A DNA stretch of 64,000 bases from Bacteroidales bacterium (GCA_030690365.1 JAUYGX010000076.1:1-64000), one strand, 5' to 3'; positions 7,908 to 17,841 are shown, counted from the first letter of the stretch. Made by a program: numbers and translations. Notes: generated by a model from the letters alone, not told the origin.

Positions 7908-9713
7908 CTAAAACAACCCATCGTTTCGATAGATTTCAAGTTGCACTTCGGCAAATGGTTCAATGAGTTGCGATTTTTGATTTTCCAATTTAATGACCTC
8001 ACCGGTTTTAAAATTGATGCTAATCACATCTCCATCTTTCAATTGGAGCGCATCGAGCGATTTATAAGTCAGAATGGGGAAAGCCGCGTTGATGGCATTG
8101 CGTTCGTAAATGGCACCAAACGATTCGGCCAGAATAGCCTGAACACCAAGCGTTGCAAACCCATCTACTGCCTGCTGACGTGAGCTACCGGCACCAAAAT
8201 TCTTGCCTGTAATCACGATGTCGCCCGGCTTAACGCGTTTGGCAAAATCTTCATAACCTGCCAGGTTATCAAATATATACTGCCCCATTTCCTTTGGATC
8301 GGTAATCTGAAGATACCGGTTGTGGAAAATCATGTCGGTATCGATGTCATCCTTTTTAATCACCCATACCCGTCCTGAAATCACATCTTGTTTTTCGCTT
8401 ACATCCTTATGCTGAGCAAAGATATTATTTGTGCCAACCTCCAGGTCCTGCTGACTATAATCGGCGGCAATTTCCGGAATATCATCCTCTGTGGTGATGT
8501 AACCTGCTATAGCAGAAGCAGCTACCGTAGCCGGAGAAGCCAGATAAACGGCTCCTTTTCCCTGTTTTCCCGGAAAATTGCGGTTACCAGTGCTGATGGT
8601 TACTTCGCCAGGTCCGTTTTGCCCCACCTGACCGGCTGCACATCCGGCACATCCGGCGTTGCTTAACAACGCACCGACTTTTTTAAAGGTGGCAATGAGG
8701 CCTTCTTCGAGACATTGCAACCAGATTTCATCGGTGGCCGGGACGATTTTCAGTACCACACCCGGTGCCACCTTGCGGTTCTTCAGAATACGGGCCGCTG
8801 TCCGCATGTCTTCGATTCGGCCGTTGGTACAACTTCCGATAAAAGCAGAATCGATGCGGGTATTCCGTGCCACATCAACATCAACGGTGTCGTGCGGTTT
8901 TCCCGGACGGCTCACCATGGGCACATAAGTGCTGATATCGATGGTGAATTCCTGTTCATAGGTGGCATCCGGATCAGCCATTGGTTTCTCCAGTTTGCGT
9001 CCTGTTTGCTTTTCGCAATACTGCATGATGGCATCAGAAGGAGTAAACAACAATACGATTACGCCCATTTCTGTACCCATCGAAGCGATGGTAATGCGTT
9101 CATCCAGTGTAAGTTCGTCAACCGCCTCACCATAAAACTCAACCGAATAACCCAGTAGCGTGTTGGCTCCGAATTGATGTAACAAGTTCAGGACAATGTC
9201 CTTGGCCGTTACATTGGAAGGTCGCTTTTCTGTAAAAGTGATTTTAACGGAAGGCGGCACTTTAAACCAAACCTTTCCTTTGTTGAAAGCTACTGCGATG
9301 TCGATATCACCCATCCCTTGACCAAAGGCACCAATAGAACCAAGGATGTTGGCATGCGAATCGGTTGTTACCGCCGTTGATCCGGGCCAGGCCAGACCTT
9401 CGCTTATTAAGGTATGGGTACCAATTCCGGTATTGATGTCAAAAACCTTAATGCCGTGTTTTCTTGCGTAGGTGCGTACAATTTGCTGGTTTACAGCATA
9501 TTTTTGATCACTACCTGTGGGGTTGGTGTCGAAAGTAAAAAAGGTACGGCTTACATCATCCACCTCCAGGCCATGTTCTTCCAGGGTTTTAACTACGTTG
9601 GGTCCACCAAAATCACGGGCTACACGGGCATCTATCAATATATCGACTATGTCGCCTGGCTTTACCTGAGATCTGTCGGTATGCTTTGCCAGAATTTTTT
9701 CAATTAGATTCAT
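7908..9713 (-). CDS. Fused aconitase / 3-isopropylmalate dehydratase-type hydro-lyase
   Basis: A 601-residue [4Fe-4S] hydro-lyase in which the large (LeuC-like, about 1-420) and small swivel (LeuD-like, about 445-590) domains are fused. Motifs: TDSHANILGSIGAFGQGMGD, the FIGSCTNGR cluster ligand, and NAGCAGCAAG with the other two cluster cysteines. The small domain has DTDMIFHNRYL and NFGAGSSRQQA; the archaeal/isopropylmalate type has similar blocks. No leuA, leuB or leu regulatory gene is nearby, so genomic context does not distinguish aconitase, isopropylmalate dehydratase, homoaconitase or another 2-hydroxy-acid isomerisation. Bacteroidota use proteins of this architecture alongside classical aconitases, so the exact substrate is uncertain. 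It is monocistronic, with a -7 element at 9736-9743. Confidence 0.85.
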   Translation of the reverse strand: MNLIEKILAKHTDRSQVKPGDIVDILIDARVARDFGGPNVVKTLEEHGLEVDDVSRTFFTFDTNPTGSDQKYAVNQQIVRTYARKHGIKVFDINTGIGTHTLISEGLAWPGSTAVTTDSHANILGSIGAFGQGMGDIDIAVAFNKGKVWFKVPPSVKITFTEKRPSNVTAKDIVLNLLHQFGANTLLGYSVEFYGEAVDELTLDERITIASMGTEMGVIVLLFTPSDAIMQYCEKQTGRKLEKPMADPDATYEQEFTIDISTYVPMVSRPGKPHDTVDVDVARNTRIDSAFIGSCTNGRIEDMRTAARILKNRKVAPGVVLKIVPATDEIWLQCLEEGLIATFKKVGALLSNAGCAGCAAGQVGQNGPGEVTISTGNRNFPGKQGKGAVYLASPATVAASAIAGYITTEDDIPEIAADYSQQDLEVGTNNIFAQHKDVSEKQDVISGRVWVIKKDDIDTDMIFHNRYLQITDPKEMGQYIFDNLAGYEDFAKRVKPGDIVITGKNFGAGSSRQQAVDGFATLGVQAILAESFGAIYERNAINAAFPILTYKSLDALQLKDGDVISINFKTGEVIKLENQKSQLIEPFAEVQLEIYRNDGLF

Positions 9714-9735
9714 GAATTGAGATTATAATTTGCAT

Positions 9736-9743
9736 CAAAAATA
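9736..9743 (-). promoter_or_regulatory. -7 promoter element of the aconitase-type gene
   Basis: Plus-strand CAAAAATA reads TATTTTTG on the minus strand, 22 bp upstream of the ATG at 9713. Confidence 0.5.
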
Positions 9744-9829
9744 GAATAAACCACCTTTATAAAACGCTGGAATCTGTCTAAATTATTCCTAACGACAGGC
9801 AATGGAAAACATTCAAACTAAATAAACAA

Positions 9830-11263
9830 TTATTTGGTAATTTGTTGGTTGTTATTTGATTGTGAATCAATCGTTGATTGTTCCTCTTCGGGAGACAACC
9901 AACCGCCACCCAAAGCGTTATAAAGTTGAATGTATGTTGTCAGCAATTCCTGTCGGGTTTCCGAATAATCGAGCTGTGCCTCAAACGACTGGGTTTGCGA
10001 ATCGATTACTTCCAGGTAGCTGGTAACCCCTTTGTCGTAACGCTGCCACGAAAGTTTTTCTGCATTGATGGCCGCTTGGTATCGAACCTGCAAAACATCC
10101 AGCTCCCTTTTCAGTGTTTCGATACTGACCAGCGCATCCTCCACTTCGCGGAAAGCTTGCAAAACGGTACTTTCATAGGTTAAGTTGGCTTCCAATGCCT
10201 GATATTTGGCAATCTCTACCCGGCGTTTATTCTTCCCAAACTGAAAAACAGGACCCAGTAAACTTCCACTTGCCGACCAGACCAGACCGCCCGAAGTAAG
10301 CGTGGAAAGGTCGTTGCTGGCTACACCGAGCAATCCGGTGAGGCTGATAGAGGGAAATCGCTGTGCTATAGACACTCCGATTTGTTCGTTGGCCGCCCTG
10401 GCATATTGTTCAGCTTCCTGAATATCGGGGCGGCGTTCGAGCAGTCGGGAGGGAATTCCTGTGGGCACATCGGGTGGCATGGGTTGGTCCAAAAGCAGGA
10501 TGCCCGTGGTGATGGCTTTTGGGAGTTCTCCGAGGAGGATACTGAGTGTGCTCTGAGTGGTAGCAATCTGCCTTTCGTAAGAAGGAACCGCAGAGGCAGC
10601 CAGTGCCCACTGAATTTGTGATTGATTTACGTCAATTTCGGCAACCATGCCATGAGCATATCGTTGTTCTAAAATTTTAAGACCTTGCTTACGTGAAACC
10701 AGGGTGTTGCGCGAAATATCCAACTTCGATTCATATTCAAGCAGTTGAAAGTAGGTGCTTATCACATTAGAAATCAGACTTATCTGTGTAGCCCGCATGC
10801 CGTATTGCGAAGCCAGAAGCTCGGCCCGTGCTGCATCTGTAGCACTCCGGTATTTTCCCCAGAAATCCAGCTCCCAGGCCAATTCGGGATAAGCATAGAA
10901 GTTGTTGTTGATGCTGTTGAGTTTGGCTCCCGAGAAGTTTCCACGGGAGGCACCGGCTGCTATGTTAATCGTAGGATAGTTATCGGCCTTATTGTATCCA
11001 ACTGTGGCCCTGGCAGCCTCAACGCGCGAGGCAGCAATCATCACATCCTTGTTTGCCCTTAAGGCTTTATTTATCAATGAATTCAGCGTGGAATCCTTAA
11101 ACATTTCCCACCACCTTAAGTTGACATTGGTATCGGCAGCCACCGAATCGAAACGGTACTTTTCTGCCAGATTGAACTGCGAACGCTGATATTTGGGACC
11201 AAGCTTACACCCTGAAATACCCACAATTGAAACAACGGAAAGCAAGAAAATAATTCTTTTCAT
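9830..11263 (-). CDS. RND efflux outer-membrane factor lipoprotein (OprM/NodT family)
   Basis: A 477-residue outer-membrane channel of the TolC superfamily that completes a tripartite drug or solvent efflux pump. A lipobox (VGISGCK, lipidated Cys19) ends the signal peptide. Two outer-membrane efflux repeats follow, and the region around SRLLERRPDIQEAEQ is the signature of NodT-type factors. The tail is Gln/Ser/Asn-rich. The start codon overlaps the stop of the pump gene by 4 bp (ATGA at 11260-11263), showing translational coupling in the order adaptor, pump, outer-membrane factor. Confidence 0.93.
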   Translation of the reverse strand: MKRIIFLLSVVSIVGISGCKLGPKYQRSQFNLAEKYRFDSVAADTNVNLRWWEMFKDSTLNSLINKALRANKDVMIAASRVEAARATVGYNKADNYPTINIAAGASRGNFSGAKLNSINNNFYAYPELAWELDFWGKYRSATDAARAELLASQYGMRATQISLISNVISTYFQLLEYESKLDISRNTLVSRKQGLKILEQRYAHGMVAEIDVNQSQIQWALAASAVPSYERQIATTQSTLSILLGELPKAITTGILLLDQPMPPDVPTGIPSRLLERRPDIQEAEQYARAANEQIGVSIAQRFPSISLTGLLGVASNDLSTLTSGGLVWSASGSLLGPVFQFGKNKRRVEIAKYQALEANLTYESTVLQAFREVEDALVSIETLKRELDVLQVRYQAAINAEKLSWQRYDKGVTSYLEVIDSQTQSFEAQLDYSETRQELLTTYIQLYNALGGGWLSPEEEQSTIDSQSNNNQQITK

Positions 11264-14200
11264 GGTTTTTCAGATTTAAGCTTTAGTGATTCTCTTTTCT
11301 TTTCATAACCAGCTATTTTACCAATAAGAATAAACAGCATGGGATAGAAGAATATTCCGAGGAAAGTGGCTACCAACATTCCGCCAAGTAAAGCCATCCC
11401 CATCACTTTACGCGACTCAGCTCCTGAACCTGTTGCAAGGACAAGCGGAAGAATGCCGAGGATAAATGCAAACGCTGTCATCAGGATGGGGCGAAAACGC
11501 TCACGAGCAGCGGTGATGGCTGATTCCATTAAAGAAGCACCTTTCTCAAATTCATCTTTGGCATATTCAACGATCAGAATGGCATTTTTGGCCGCCATGG
11601 CGATGAGCAATACCAGTGAGATCTGTGCAAAAATATTGTTCTCGAAACTGGAACTGAACTGGCGGGCAATCCACAACCCCAGAAACGCGCCAAAAAGTGC
11701 AAATGGTGTACCCAGTAAGATACTGAATGGGAGTGACCAACTTTCGTATTGGGCTGCCAGAATCAGAAAAACAAACACCAGTGCAAATACAAATACGATG
11801 CCGGCCGATCCTGAAGCTTCTTTTTCCTGATACGACATGGCATTCCATGCATACGACATGTTGGATGGCAATACGGATAAGGCCACTTCTTCGAGTGCAT
11901 TCAAAGCCTCCGAGGATGTATAACCCGGCGATGGACTTCCCTGAACCTCTGCGGCGCGGTACATATTGAAACGCGTAATATAATCAGGGCCATATACATT
12001 ATTTACCTTAACCATGGTTGAGAGTGGAACCATTGAACCTTGGTTGTTCTTTATAAAGAAGTTGTTGATTTGTTCCGCATCCACCCGGTACTGTGGCTCG
12101 GCTTGTATATAGGTTTTATAAAGCCGCCCAAACCGCGTAAAATCGTTTACATAGGCTCCACCCAGAAAAGCACCTACGGTGGTATACACATCGTTTAAGT
12201 CGACACCCATTTTCAATACTTTATCCTTATCAACTTCCAGGTACTTCTGTGGAACATTCGATTGAAACGTGGTAAAGGCACTTGTAATTTCAGGGCGTGC
12301 ATTGGCCGAGTCGATAAACAATTGTGTGTTTTGTGCCAGGTAATCAGGTGTGCCGCCCGATCGGTCCTGAATCATAATGCTGAAACCTGATCCGCTTCCC
12401 AGTCCGGGAATGGCCGGTGGTTCAAAGGCAAAGGCCTGTGCAGCTTTAATGTAAAAGAAAAGTTCTTTGTTGATCTGTTGAACGATTTCACCGGCTGTTT
12501 TATCACGCTGATCCCACGGTATCAAATTTACAAAAAGAAAGGCGTTGTTCGAGGCCATCGCACCTGAAAGCAAGCTGAAACCTGTTACATTGGTTACATA
12601 TTCAATTTCCGGATGAGTCGCCAGGATTTTTTCAATCTGACGGGTGACAACATCTGTTCTTTGCAACGACGCCGCATTGGGCAACTGCACATTCAGCATA
12701 AAATAGCCCTGATCCTCTACCGGTATAAATCCTCCGGGAACCAACGAGCCAAACAAACCGGCAGCAAGAAAGATGATGGCGATAAAAATGGCACTCCTTG
12801 TTAGCTTCCGGGTAACTATGTGGGTGAAATCCATGTATTTTTCGGTACTTCTTCCCATTTGTTTGTTAAACCAGCCGAAGAATTTTCCCATCACACCTTT
12901 GTATGGAACCGGTTTCCGCAAAAGCAGTGAGCAAAGGGCAGGGGAGAGCGATAACGCGTTTATGGACGAAATAACCACCGATACTGCCACCGTAATTGCA
13001 AATTGCTGATAAAGCCTTCCGGTAATACCACTCATGTTGGCCACCGGTATAAATACGGCAACCAGCACAATGGTGGTGGCAATAACAGGTGCAGTTACCT
13101 TGCGCATGGCATCCAGGGTGGCTTCTCTGGCCGACATTCCTTTCTCAATATTTACCTGCACGGCTTCAACCACCACAATGGCATCATCAACCACAATCCC
13201 GATGGCCAGAACAAGTCCGAGCAGGGAGAGTACATTTACTGTAAATCCCAGCAATGGAAACAGCATAAAAGCCCCCACCAGCGAAACTGGGATGGCCAGC
13301 AATGGGATGAGCGTTGCACGCCAATCCTGGATAAAGATAAAAACCACCAGAATGACCAGAAACAGTGCTTCGAACAGGGTTTTTATGATGTCCTCGATCC
13401 CGGCATTGATGGGAGCGGTGGCATCGAGTGAGATATCATATTTTACACCATCAGGAAATTGCCCTGCCATGCGCTTCATGCTGGTGCGAATCATGTCGGC
13501 AAGTTCTACCGCATTCGATCCGGGTGATTGATACAAAGCGATTACGGCACATTGTGAACCATTGAGCCGGGTAAAAGCATTGTAGGTTTCCACACCCAGG
13601 TTAATTTGTGCGATGTCTTTCAGTCGGACCTCTGATCCGTCTTCTTTAATTCTTACCACGATATCGCCGAAGGCTTCAACCGTATTAAAACGCTCAGGTA
13701 GTTTTACTGTGTAGGTGAATTCAGTGCCGGGAGGAGCGGGTTCAGCACCAAATTTTCCACCGGGTACAATCACATTTTGTTGTTTTATAGCGTTAAGGAC
13801 TTCGGGGATGGTGATGCCTAACTGACTTAGTCTGTCGGGCTTAATCCAAATACGCATGGAATAGTCGCTGGCTCCCAACACATTTACCAATCCTACACCG
13901 CTGATTCGGGCCAGTTCATCTTTGATGTTAATCAGTGCATAATTGCCCAGAAAATTCTGATCGTACATATCCCCCTTTGAAGTAAGGGCAATCAGCATCA
14001 AAATATTGGGAAGCGATTTTTTGGTAGTGACACCGTATTGGCTAACTGATGAGGGAAGCCGTGCGGTTGCCGCCGAAACCCTGTTTTGTGTAAACACAGT
14101 ATTCATATCGGGATCAGAACCCACCTCAAACGAAATTTGTATGTTCATGGATCCATCATTGGCATTGGTCGATTTCATGTAAATCATGTTGTCGACACCA

Positions 14201-14418
14201 TTGATCTGTTGTTCGAGCGGTGATGCCACGGTTTGTTCCACACTCACAGCATCCGCCCCCGTGTAACCTGCACTAACCTGCACTACGGGAGGAGTGAGGT
14301 TAGGATATTGCTCAATGGGCAGAGAAGAAAGCGAAATTACCCCAACTACTACAATGACGATGGCCATCACCATGGCCATGATGGGGCGGTGCACAAAAAA
14401 GTTTCCCTTACTTTCCAT
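11260..14418 (-). CDS. RND multidrug efflux pump, HAE1 family (AcrB-like permease)
   Basis: An inner-membrane proton-driven pump. The ORF track starts at 14457, but I place the start at the ATG at 14418 (MESKGNFFVHRPIMA), which puts the N-terminal tail and TM1 at the family norm and gives 1052 residues with an 11 bp overlap with the adaptor gene. The internal duplication is clear: two sets of TM helices with large periplasmic loops. The TM4 proton-relay pair is in GIVVDDAIVVVE, and the TM10 lysine is in AAKNAILIVEYAKDE. The periplasmic Pro/Gly blocks (GGFIPVEDQGYF) match HAE1 pumps of AcrB/MexB type. Substrates are not predictable, although hydrophobic drugs, dyes or bile-like compounds are typical. 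No regulator gene is adjacent. Confidence 0.96.
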   Translation of the reverse strand: MESKGNFFVHRPIMAMVMAIVIVVVGVISLSSLPIEQYPNLTPPVVQVSAGYTGADAVSVEQTVASPLEQQINGVDNMIYMKSTNANDGSMNIQISFEVGSDPDMNTVFTQNRVSAATARLPSSVSQYGVTTKKSLPNILMLIALTSKGDMYDQNFLGNYALINIKDELARISGVGLVNVLGASDYSMRIWIKPDRLSQLGITIPEVLNAIKQQNVIVPGGKFGAEPAPPGTEFTYTVKLPERFNTVEAFGDIVVRIKEDGSEVRLKDIAQINLGVETYNAFTRLNGSQCAVIALYQSPGSNAVELADMIRTSMKRMAGQFPDGVKYDISLDATAPINAGIEDIIKTLFEALFLVILVVFIFIQDWRATLIPLLAIPVSLVGAFMLFPLLGFTVNVLSLLGLVLAIGIVVDDAIVVVEAVQVNIEKGMSAREATLDAMRKVTAPVIATTIVLVAVFIPVANMSGITGRLYQQFAITVAVSVVISSINALSLSPALCSLLLRKPVPYKGVMGKFFGWFNKQMGRSTEKYMDFTHIVTRKLTRSAIFIAIIFLAAGLFGSLVPGGFIPVEDQGYFMLNVQLPNAASLQRTDVVTRQIEKILATHPEIEYVTNVTGFSLLSGAMASNNAFLFVNLIPWDQRDKTAGEIVQQINKELFFYIKAAQAFAFEPPAIPGLGSGSGFSIMIQDRSGGTPDYLAQNTQLFIDSANARPEITSAFTTFQSNVPQKYLEVDKDKVLKMGVDLNDVYTTVGAFLGGAYVNDFTRFGRLYKTYIQAEPQYRVDAEQINNFFIKNNQGSMVPLSTMVKVNNVYGPDYITRFNMYRAAEVQGSPSPGYTSSEALNALEEVALSVLPSNMSYAWNAMSYQEKEASGSAGIVFVFALVFVFLILAAQYESWSLPFSILLGTPFALFGAFLGLWIARQFSSSFENNIFAQISLVLLIAMAAKNAILIVEYAKDEFEKGASLMESAITAARERFRPILMTAFAFILGILPLVLATGSGAESRKVMGMALLGGMLVATFLGIFFYPMLFILIGKIAGYEKKRESLKLKSEKP

Positions 14419-15601
14419 CTTTTCCGACTTTAGTTGGTTGAATTGCTTTGGGATCAATTTGCTTTGGATTGACGGTCATTCCTGTTTTTACAGATTGAAG
14501 ACCTTCGTACACAACCTTTTCGCCCACTTTCAAGCCTGACATAACCATCCATTGATCGCCAATGGTGGGACCAACCACAACTTGTTTGCTCCTGACAGCA
14601 TTGCTGCTATCTACCACGAAAACATTGTATTGACCCTGGAGTTCCATGATGCATCGCTGCGGAATCATCATGGCATTGGGTACCTGGTGGAGGAGTGCCC
14701 TCACTTTGGCAAATTGGCCGGGGCGTAGGATTCGTTCAGGATTTGGGAAGGAAGCCTGAATAAGCATTGATCCGGTGGTAGGATCTATCTCGCGATCGAT
14801 GAAGTCGATCCAACCTTTTTCAGGAAATACAGCTCCGTTGGATAATATGAGCTCTAAATCTTTCTTTTTAACTTTCAGATCATCTGTTAAGGAAGCATTT
14901 CTGTATCGTTCGATATATTCTTTGGCAAACATAAGATACTGGTCTTCAGAAATAAAAAACTGTACCCGAATGGTATCTATGCTGGACACTGTATTCAGGA
15001 TCACCGGGTTGGGATCTCTTCCAACAAATTCACCCACCTTGGCTTTTGTTTGGCCAATGACACCGCTGATCGGACTGTAAACCTTGGCATAACTTAGTTG
15101 AATTTTCGAGGATTCGAGATTTGCTTTGGCTGCATCCACAGTAGCTTTTGCGGCACCTGCTGCTGCTTCGGCTGCATCCAGGTCGCTTTTGCTCACCGCA
15201 TTCATTTCGGCCAGGGGTTTAATTCTCGACAAATCACTTTGTGCTTTTACCAGTTCCGTTTCGGCTTCGGCCACATTGCTCATTTTAGCCGCTACATCGG
15301 CCTCATAGGTTTCGCTTTCGATACTATAAAGGTATTGGCCCTTTACTACACGGCTTCCTTCATCGAAGTAAATTCCTGATAACCAACCTTCAACACGTGC
15401 CCTGATGGGTATATCGTACAGGCCATACGATTGACCCACAAATTCAGAATAAATTGGAACGCTACTTTGTGTAACTTCAACAACTTGTATATCCGGCACA
15501 TAGGGGGCTTTCTGTTCATGTTCTTTACATGATTGGAGAATGATTACCGATGATAATATTATCCAAAAACCAAATCTGGTACATAAATGAAATGAATGCA
15601 T
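14408..15601 (-). CDS. RND efflux periplasmic adaptor (membrane fusion protein) lipoprotein
   Basis: A 397-residue AcrA-type adaptor. The signal peptide ends in lipobox IILQSCKE (Cys25). A barrel-sandwich/lipoyl domain flanks an alpha-hairpin rich in Ala and Glu (about residues 100-165, including AEAAAGAAKATVDAAKANLESSK), then a beta-barrel region (SISTIRV-like VSSIDTIRVQF) and a membrane-proximal domain. It bridges the pump and outer-membrane factor. It is the first gene of the operon and overlaps the pump gene. A -7 element lies at 15640-15647. Confidence 0.94.
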   Translation of the reverse strand: MHSFHLCTRFGFWIILSSVIILQSCKEHEQKAPYVPDIQVVEVTQSSVPIYSEFVGQSYGLYDIPIRARVEGWLSGIYFDEGSRVVKGQYLYSIESETYEADVAAKMSNVAEAETELVKAQSDLSRIKPLAEMNAVSKSDLDAAEAAAGAAKATVDAAKANLESSKIQLSYAKVYSPISGVIGQTKAKVGEFVGRDPNPVILNTVSSIDTIRVQFFISEDQYLMFAKEYIERYRNASLTDDLKVKKKDLELILSNGAVFPEKGWIDFIDREIDPTTGSMLIQASFPNPERILRPGQFAKVRALLHQVPNAMMIPQRCIMELQGQYNVFVVDSSNAVRSKQVVVGPTIGDQWMVMSGLKVGEKVVYEGLQSVKTGMTVNPKQIDPKAIQPTKVGKDGK

Positions 15602-15943
15602 GAAGAGTAGTTTTAAATGATCATTTGACTTCTTTCAGACAAATTTACAATTATCTGCGGAAAATGCTATCCTTCAACAAGTTTGTTTTTAAAAAAATAA
15701 AGCTGCTAAAATGAACGTATTTTAAAACTTTAAGTTACTGCTATACAGAGCGGCTATTGCAATGGTAACGATTTTAATTGGATATTTGTGATGCGCTAAG
15801 GTTCTGTCAACAGTGAAACAGGGTCGGGGAAATACAGTTTTCAATTATTTTCACCATAAGGGAAGACTCATTTGAATCAATAATCTATGACGGAAAGCCA
15901 AAGAAGAGAAATTTGATCCAAAATAACAGGATGTTTCGTGAAA
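15602..15943 (-). other. 342 bp intergenic region upstream of the RND operon
   Basis: It holds the RND operon promoter (-7 element at 15640-15647) and the 3' side of the receiver gene, which runs in the same direction. I see no ORF, no RNA gene and no repeat. A divergent or linked regulator gene, common for RND operons, is absent. Confidence 0.5.
15640..15647 (-). promoter_or_regulatory. -7 promoter element of the RND efflux operon
   Basis: Plus-strand CAAATTTA reads TAAATTTG on the minus strand, about 38 bp upstream of the adaptor ATG at 15601. Confidence 0.5.
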
Positions 15944-16333
15944 TTAATGGAGAAATCCTGACATAGTATCCAGGAGTTTATTCAGATCAATGGGTTTTGG
16001 AATATACGCATTACAGCCTGAAAGAAGGGCTTTCTCTTTATCGCCGGCCATCACAAATGCTGTTTGTGCAATAATGGGTAATTCCGGTTTCAGAAGGCGA
16101 ATTTCTTTGGTTAAATCATACCCATTTATATCGGGTAATTTGATATCCATCAGAACGAGGTCGATAACCGGGGTATTTTTAATGTGGTCGATGGCTTTAT
16201 GCCCGGTGGGACAATGGATTAAATTAGCATCGGTTGGCTGTAGCAGTGCTTCGAGTAAGGCAAAATTACTCAGCTCATCCTCAACGATTAAAATGCTTTT
16301 TCCTGAAAAGTCGTGTTGTAAAATTGCTTCCAT
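15944..16333 (-). CDS. Single-domain response regulator (CheY-like receiver)
   Basis: A 129-residue stand-alone receiver domain with no output domain. The acidic pocket is ILIVEDE (Glu18-Asp19-Glu20), the phospho-acceptor is Asp63 in VLMDIKLPD, the switch Thr is 91 (IIAQTAF) and the invariant Lys is 113 (IPKPID). The spacing and the sequence 'MDIKLPDINGYDLTKEIR' resemble receivers at the C-terminus of Bacteroidota hybrid kinases, so it probably acts as a phosphorelay intermediate or diffusible regulator. No kinase gene is adjacent. It is flanked by gaps of 342 and 237 bp and seems to be a single-gene unit. Confidence 0.92.
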   Translation of the reverse strand: MEAILQHDFSGKSILIVEDELSNFALLEALLQPTDANLIHCPTGHKAIDHIKNTPVIDLVLMDIKLPDINGYDLTKEIRLLKPELPIIAQTAFVMAGDKEKALLSGCNAYIPKPIDLNKLLDTMSGFLH

Positions 16334-16570
16334 ATCCTATTATTTCTTAGACATATATATAAGAAAAAACCACTGCAACCCGTTAAAAATCAACAGTAGC
16401 TTGATTAACTTTTCAAAAATGTCAAATTTTGCGATCCGGTTCAAATGTAAGTAATAAGTATGAATAAAACCAAAATTCACCTGCATAATATTTAATCTGG
16501 GATAATCAAAACAAATTTATTCGTGTGTAATCTGATGTAGTTAAAGTATTTAAAATTAATTATCTATAAA

Positions 16571-17296
16571 TTAAATAAGATAGTATTCTGAGACAATTTG
16601 CCTGAATTCAGGGGAATAATTTCCGTTTTCTTCACGGATACTCAGCATTTCGGTTTTTAAACCAATCGATTGTTCGTGCCTGAATTCCATATATATTCTA
16701 TTTGGTGATAGACCCCGTCGTGGAAAAACCAACATTTGTCTGCTGAGAAACAATCCGTTTTTTTGGGCTGCCGCTGTAAATTCTTTGGAAACAGCATAGG
16801 GAATTACAACACAGAATCTCCCACCGAGTTTCAATAGTTGCCTGACTCCTTTTGTCAGTTCAAAATGACTCAGGGTTTTGGTGTGGCGGGCATTATTTAT
16901 GCGTGTGTCGGCAACAGGAAATCCATCTGTAAAAAAAGGAGGGTTCGACACGATGAGATCATATTTGTTTTCATGCTGATGGCTATATTCCTGCAAACTT
17001 AGGTGATATGCGGTAAGCAATTCTGAGTAAGGGGAGGAAGAAAAATTAGCTCTTGCTTCGTCGATCGATTTATCATCAATGTCGATTGCATCAACGCATA
17101 AACTCCCTCTACAGGCAATCAGTAAAGCAACCACCCCTGAACCCGTACCTATGTCCAATGCCCTCGTAACTCCCGATATATCTGCCCAAATGCCCAACAA
17201 TGTGGCATCGATCCCAACCTTCATGGTAGATTGGTGGTGGTTCAGGCTGAACTGTTTAAACCTGAAAGGACGTGTATCCGAAAGATGTTTACTCAC
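16571..17296 (-). CDS. trmN6: tRNA1(Val) A37 N6-methyltransferase (TrmN6/YfiC family)
   Basis: A 241-residue Rossmann-fold SAM methyltransferase. The N-terminal segment FRFKQFSLNHHQSTMKVG is a signature of this family, followed by SAM-binding motif I DIGTGSG (48-54) and the N6-adenine motif NPPFF (118-122). Family members methylate A37 of tRNA1(Val). It is 14 bp downstream of rimM in the same direction, so the two are probably co-transcribed, a pairing of tRNA and 16S-rRNA maturation functions. Confidence 0.9.
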   Translation of the reverse strand: MSKHLSDTRPFRFKQFSLNHHQSTMKVGIDATLLGIWADISGVTRALDIGTGSGVVALLIACRGSLCVDAIDIDDKSIDEARANFSSSPYSELLTAYHLSLQEYSHQHENKYDLIVSNPPFFTDGFPVADTRINNARHTKTLSHFELTKGVRQLLKLGGRFCVVIPYAVSKEFTAAAQKNGLFLSRQMLVFPRRGLSPNRIYMEFRHEQSIGLKTEMLSIREENGNYSPEFRQIVSEYYLI

Positions 17297-17310
17297 CCCA
17301 CTGGAAGTTG

Positions 17311-17841
17311 TTATTCAGTCAGGTAAACCTCCAGTAAGCCATCGGGCAAATCCACATGAACAATGTGGTTTACGCGATCCACATCAAGGATAATATCATC
17401 ACTGATGGGGATCAGCACTTCTTTCTCCTTGTGAAAAGTCTGAATGATGGCCTGAGTTGAATACTCAAGTATTTCGCTGATGGTACCAACAAGTCCGAAT
17501 TGTTTGTCGACCAGTTTCATGCCAATGATCTCGTGAAAGTAGAACTTATTTCCCTTAAGTTCGGGTAATTGGCTTAGAGGCAGGTACATGTCGCGCTTCA
17601 GTAATTTTTCGGCCTGTTCCTGGGTATCCACATCCTGAAAAGTAATTACAGCCTTGTTATTCAAAAGGTTCATGTCCTTTACAAAGTAGGGAACCAGTGC
17701 GCTATCAAAATCAATATAAATCACCGGGGTAGTCAGGTAAGCATCCGGATCATCGGTATCCAGAAAAACACTCACCCGTCCCTGATATCCATGAGGTTTT
17801 ATTACTTTCCCCAGATAAAAATAGTCATCAAAATTCCCCAT
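17311..17841 (-). CDS. rimM: Ribosome maturation factor RimM
   Basis: A 16S rRNA processing factor that helps assemble the 30S head and binds ribosomal protein S19. I prefer the ATG at 17841 (MGNFDDYFYLGKVIKPHGYQG, 176 residues) over the ORF-track start at 17859, because the RimM N-terminal domain begins at once; the longer form would add only MQNNIT. The N-terminal beta-barrel (about 8-85) has the family block GKVIKPHGYQGRV, and the C-terminal PRC-barrel begins near FYFHEIIGMKLVD and ends with the typical VDLPDGLLEVY. It is not beside rpsP, as it is in many bacteria, but precedes trmN6. Confidence 0.93.
   Translation of the reverse strand: MGNFDDYFYLGKVIKPHGYQGRVSVFLDTDDPDAYLTTPVIYIDFDSALVPYFVKDMNLLNNKAVITFQDVDTQEQAEKLLKRDMYLPLSQLPELKGNKFYFHEIIGMKLVDKQFGLVGTISEILEYSTQAIIQTFHKEKEVLIPISDDIILDVDRVNHIVHVDLPDGLLEVYLTE

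Noticed and set aside
13003-13531. Plus-strand ORFs of 142 and 165 aa within the RND pump gene
   Set aside because: They are antisense shadows of the strongly conserved pump on the minus strand, with low-complexity Ser/Thr/Gly content.
14419-14457. RND pump start at 14457
   Set aside because: It would overlap the adaptor gene by 50 bp and add a non-family 13-residue prefix before MESKGNFFVHRPIMA.
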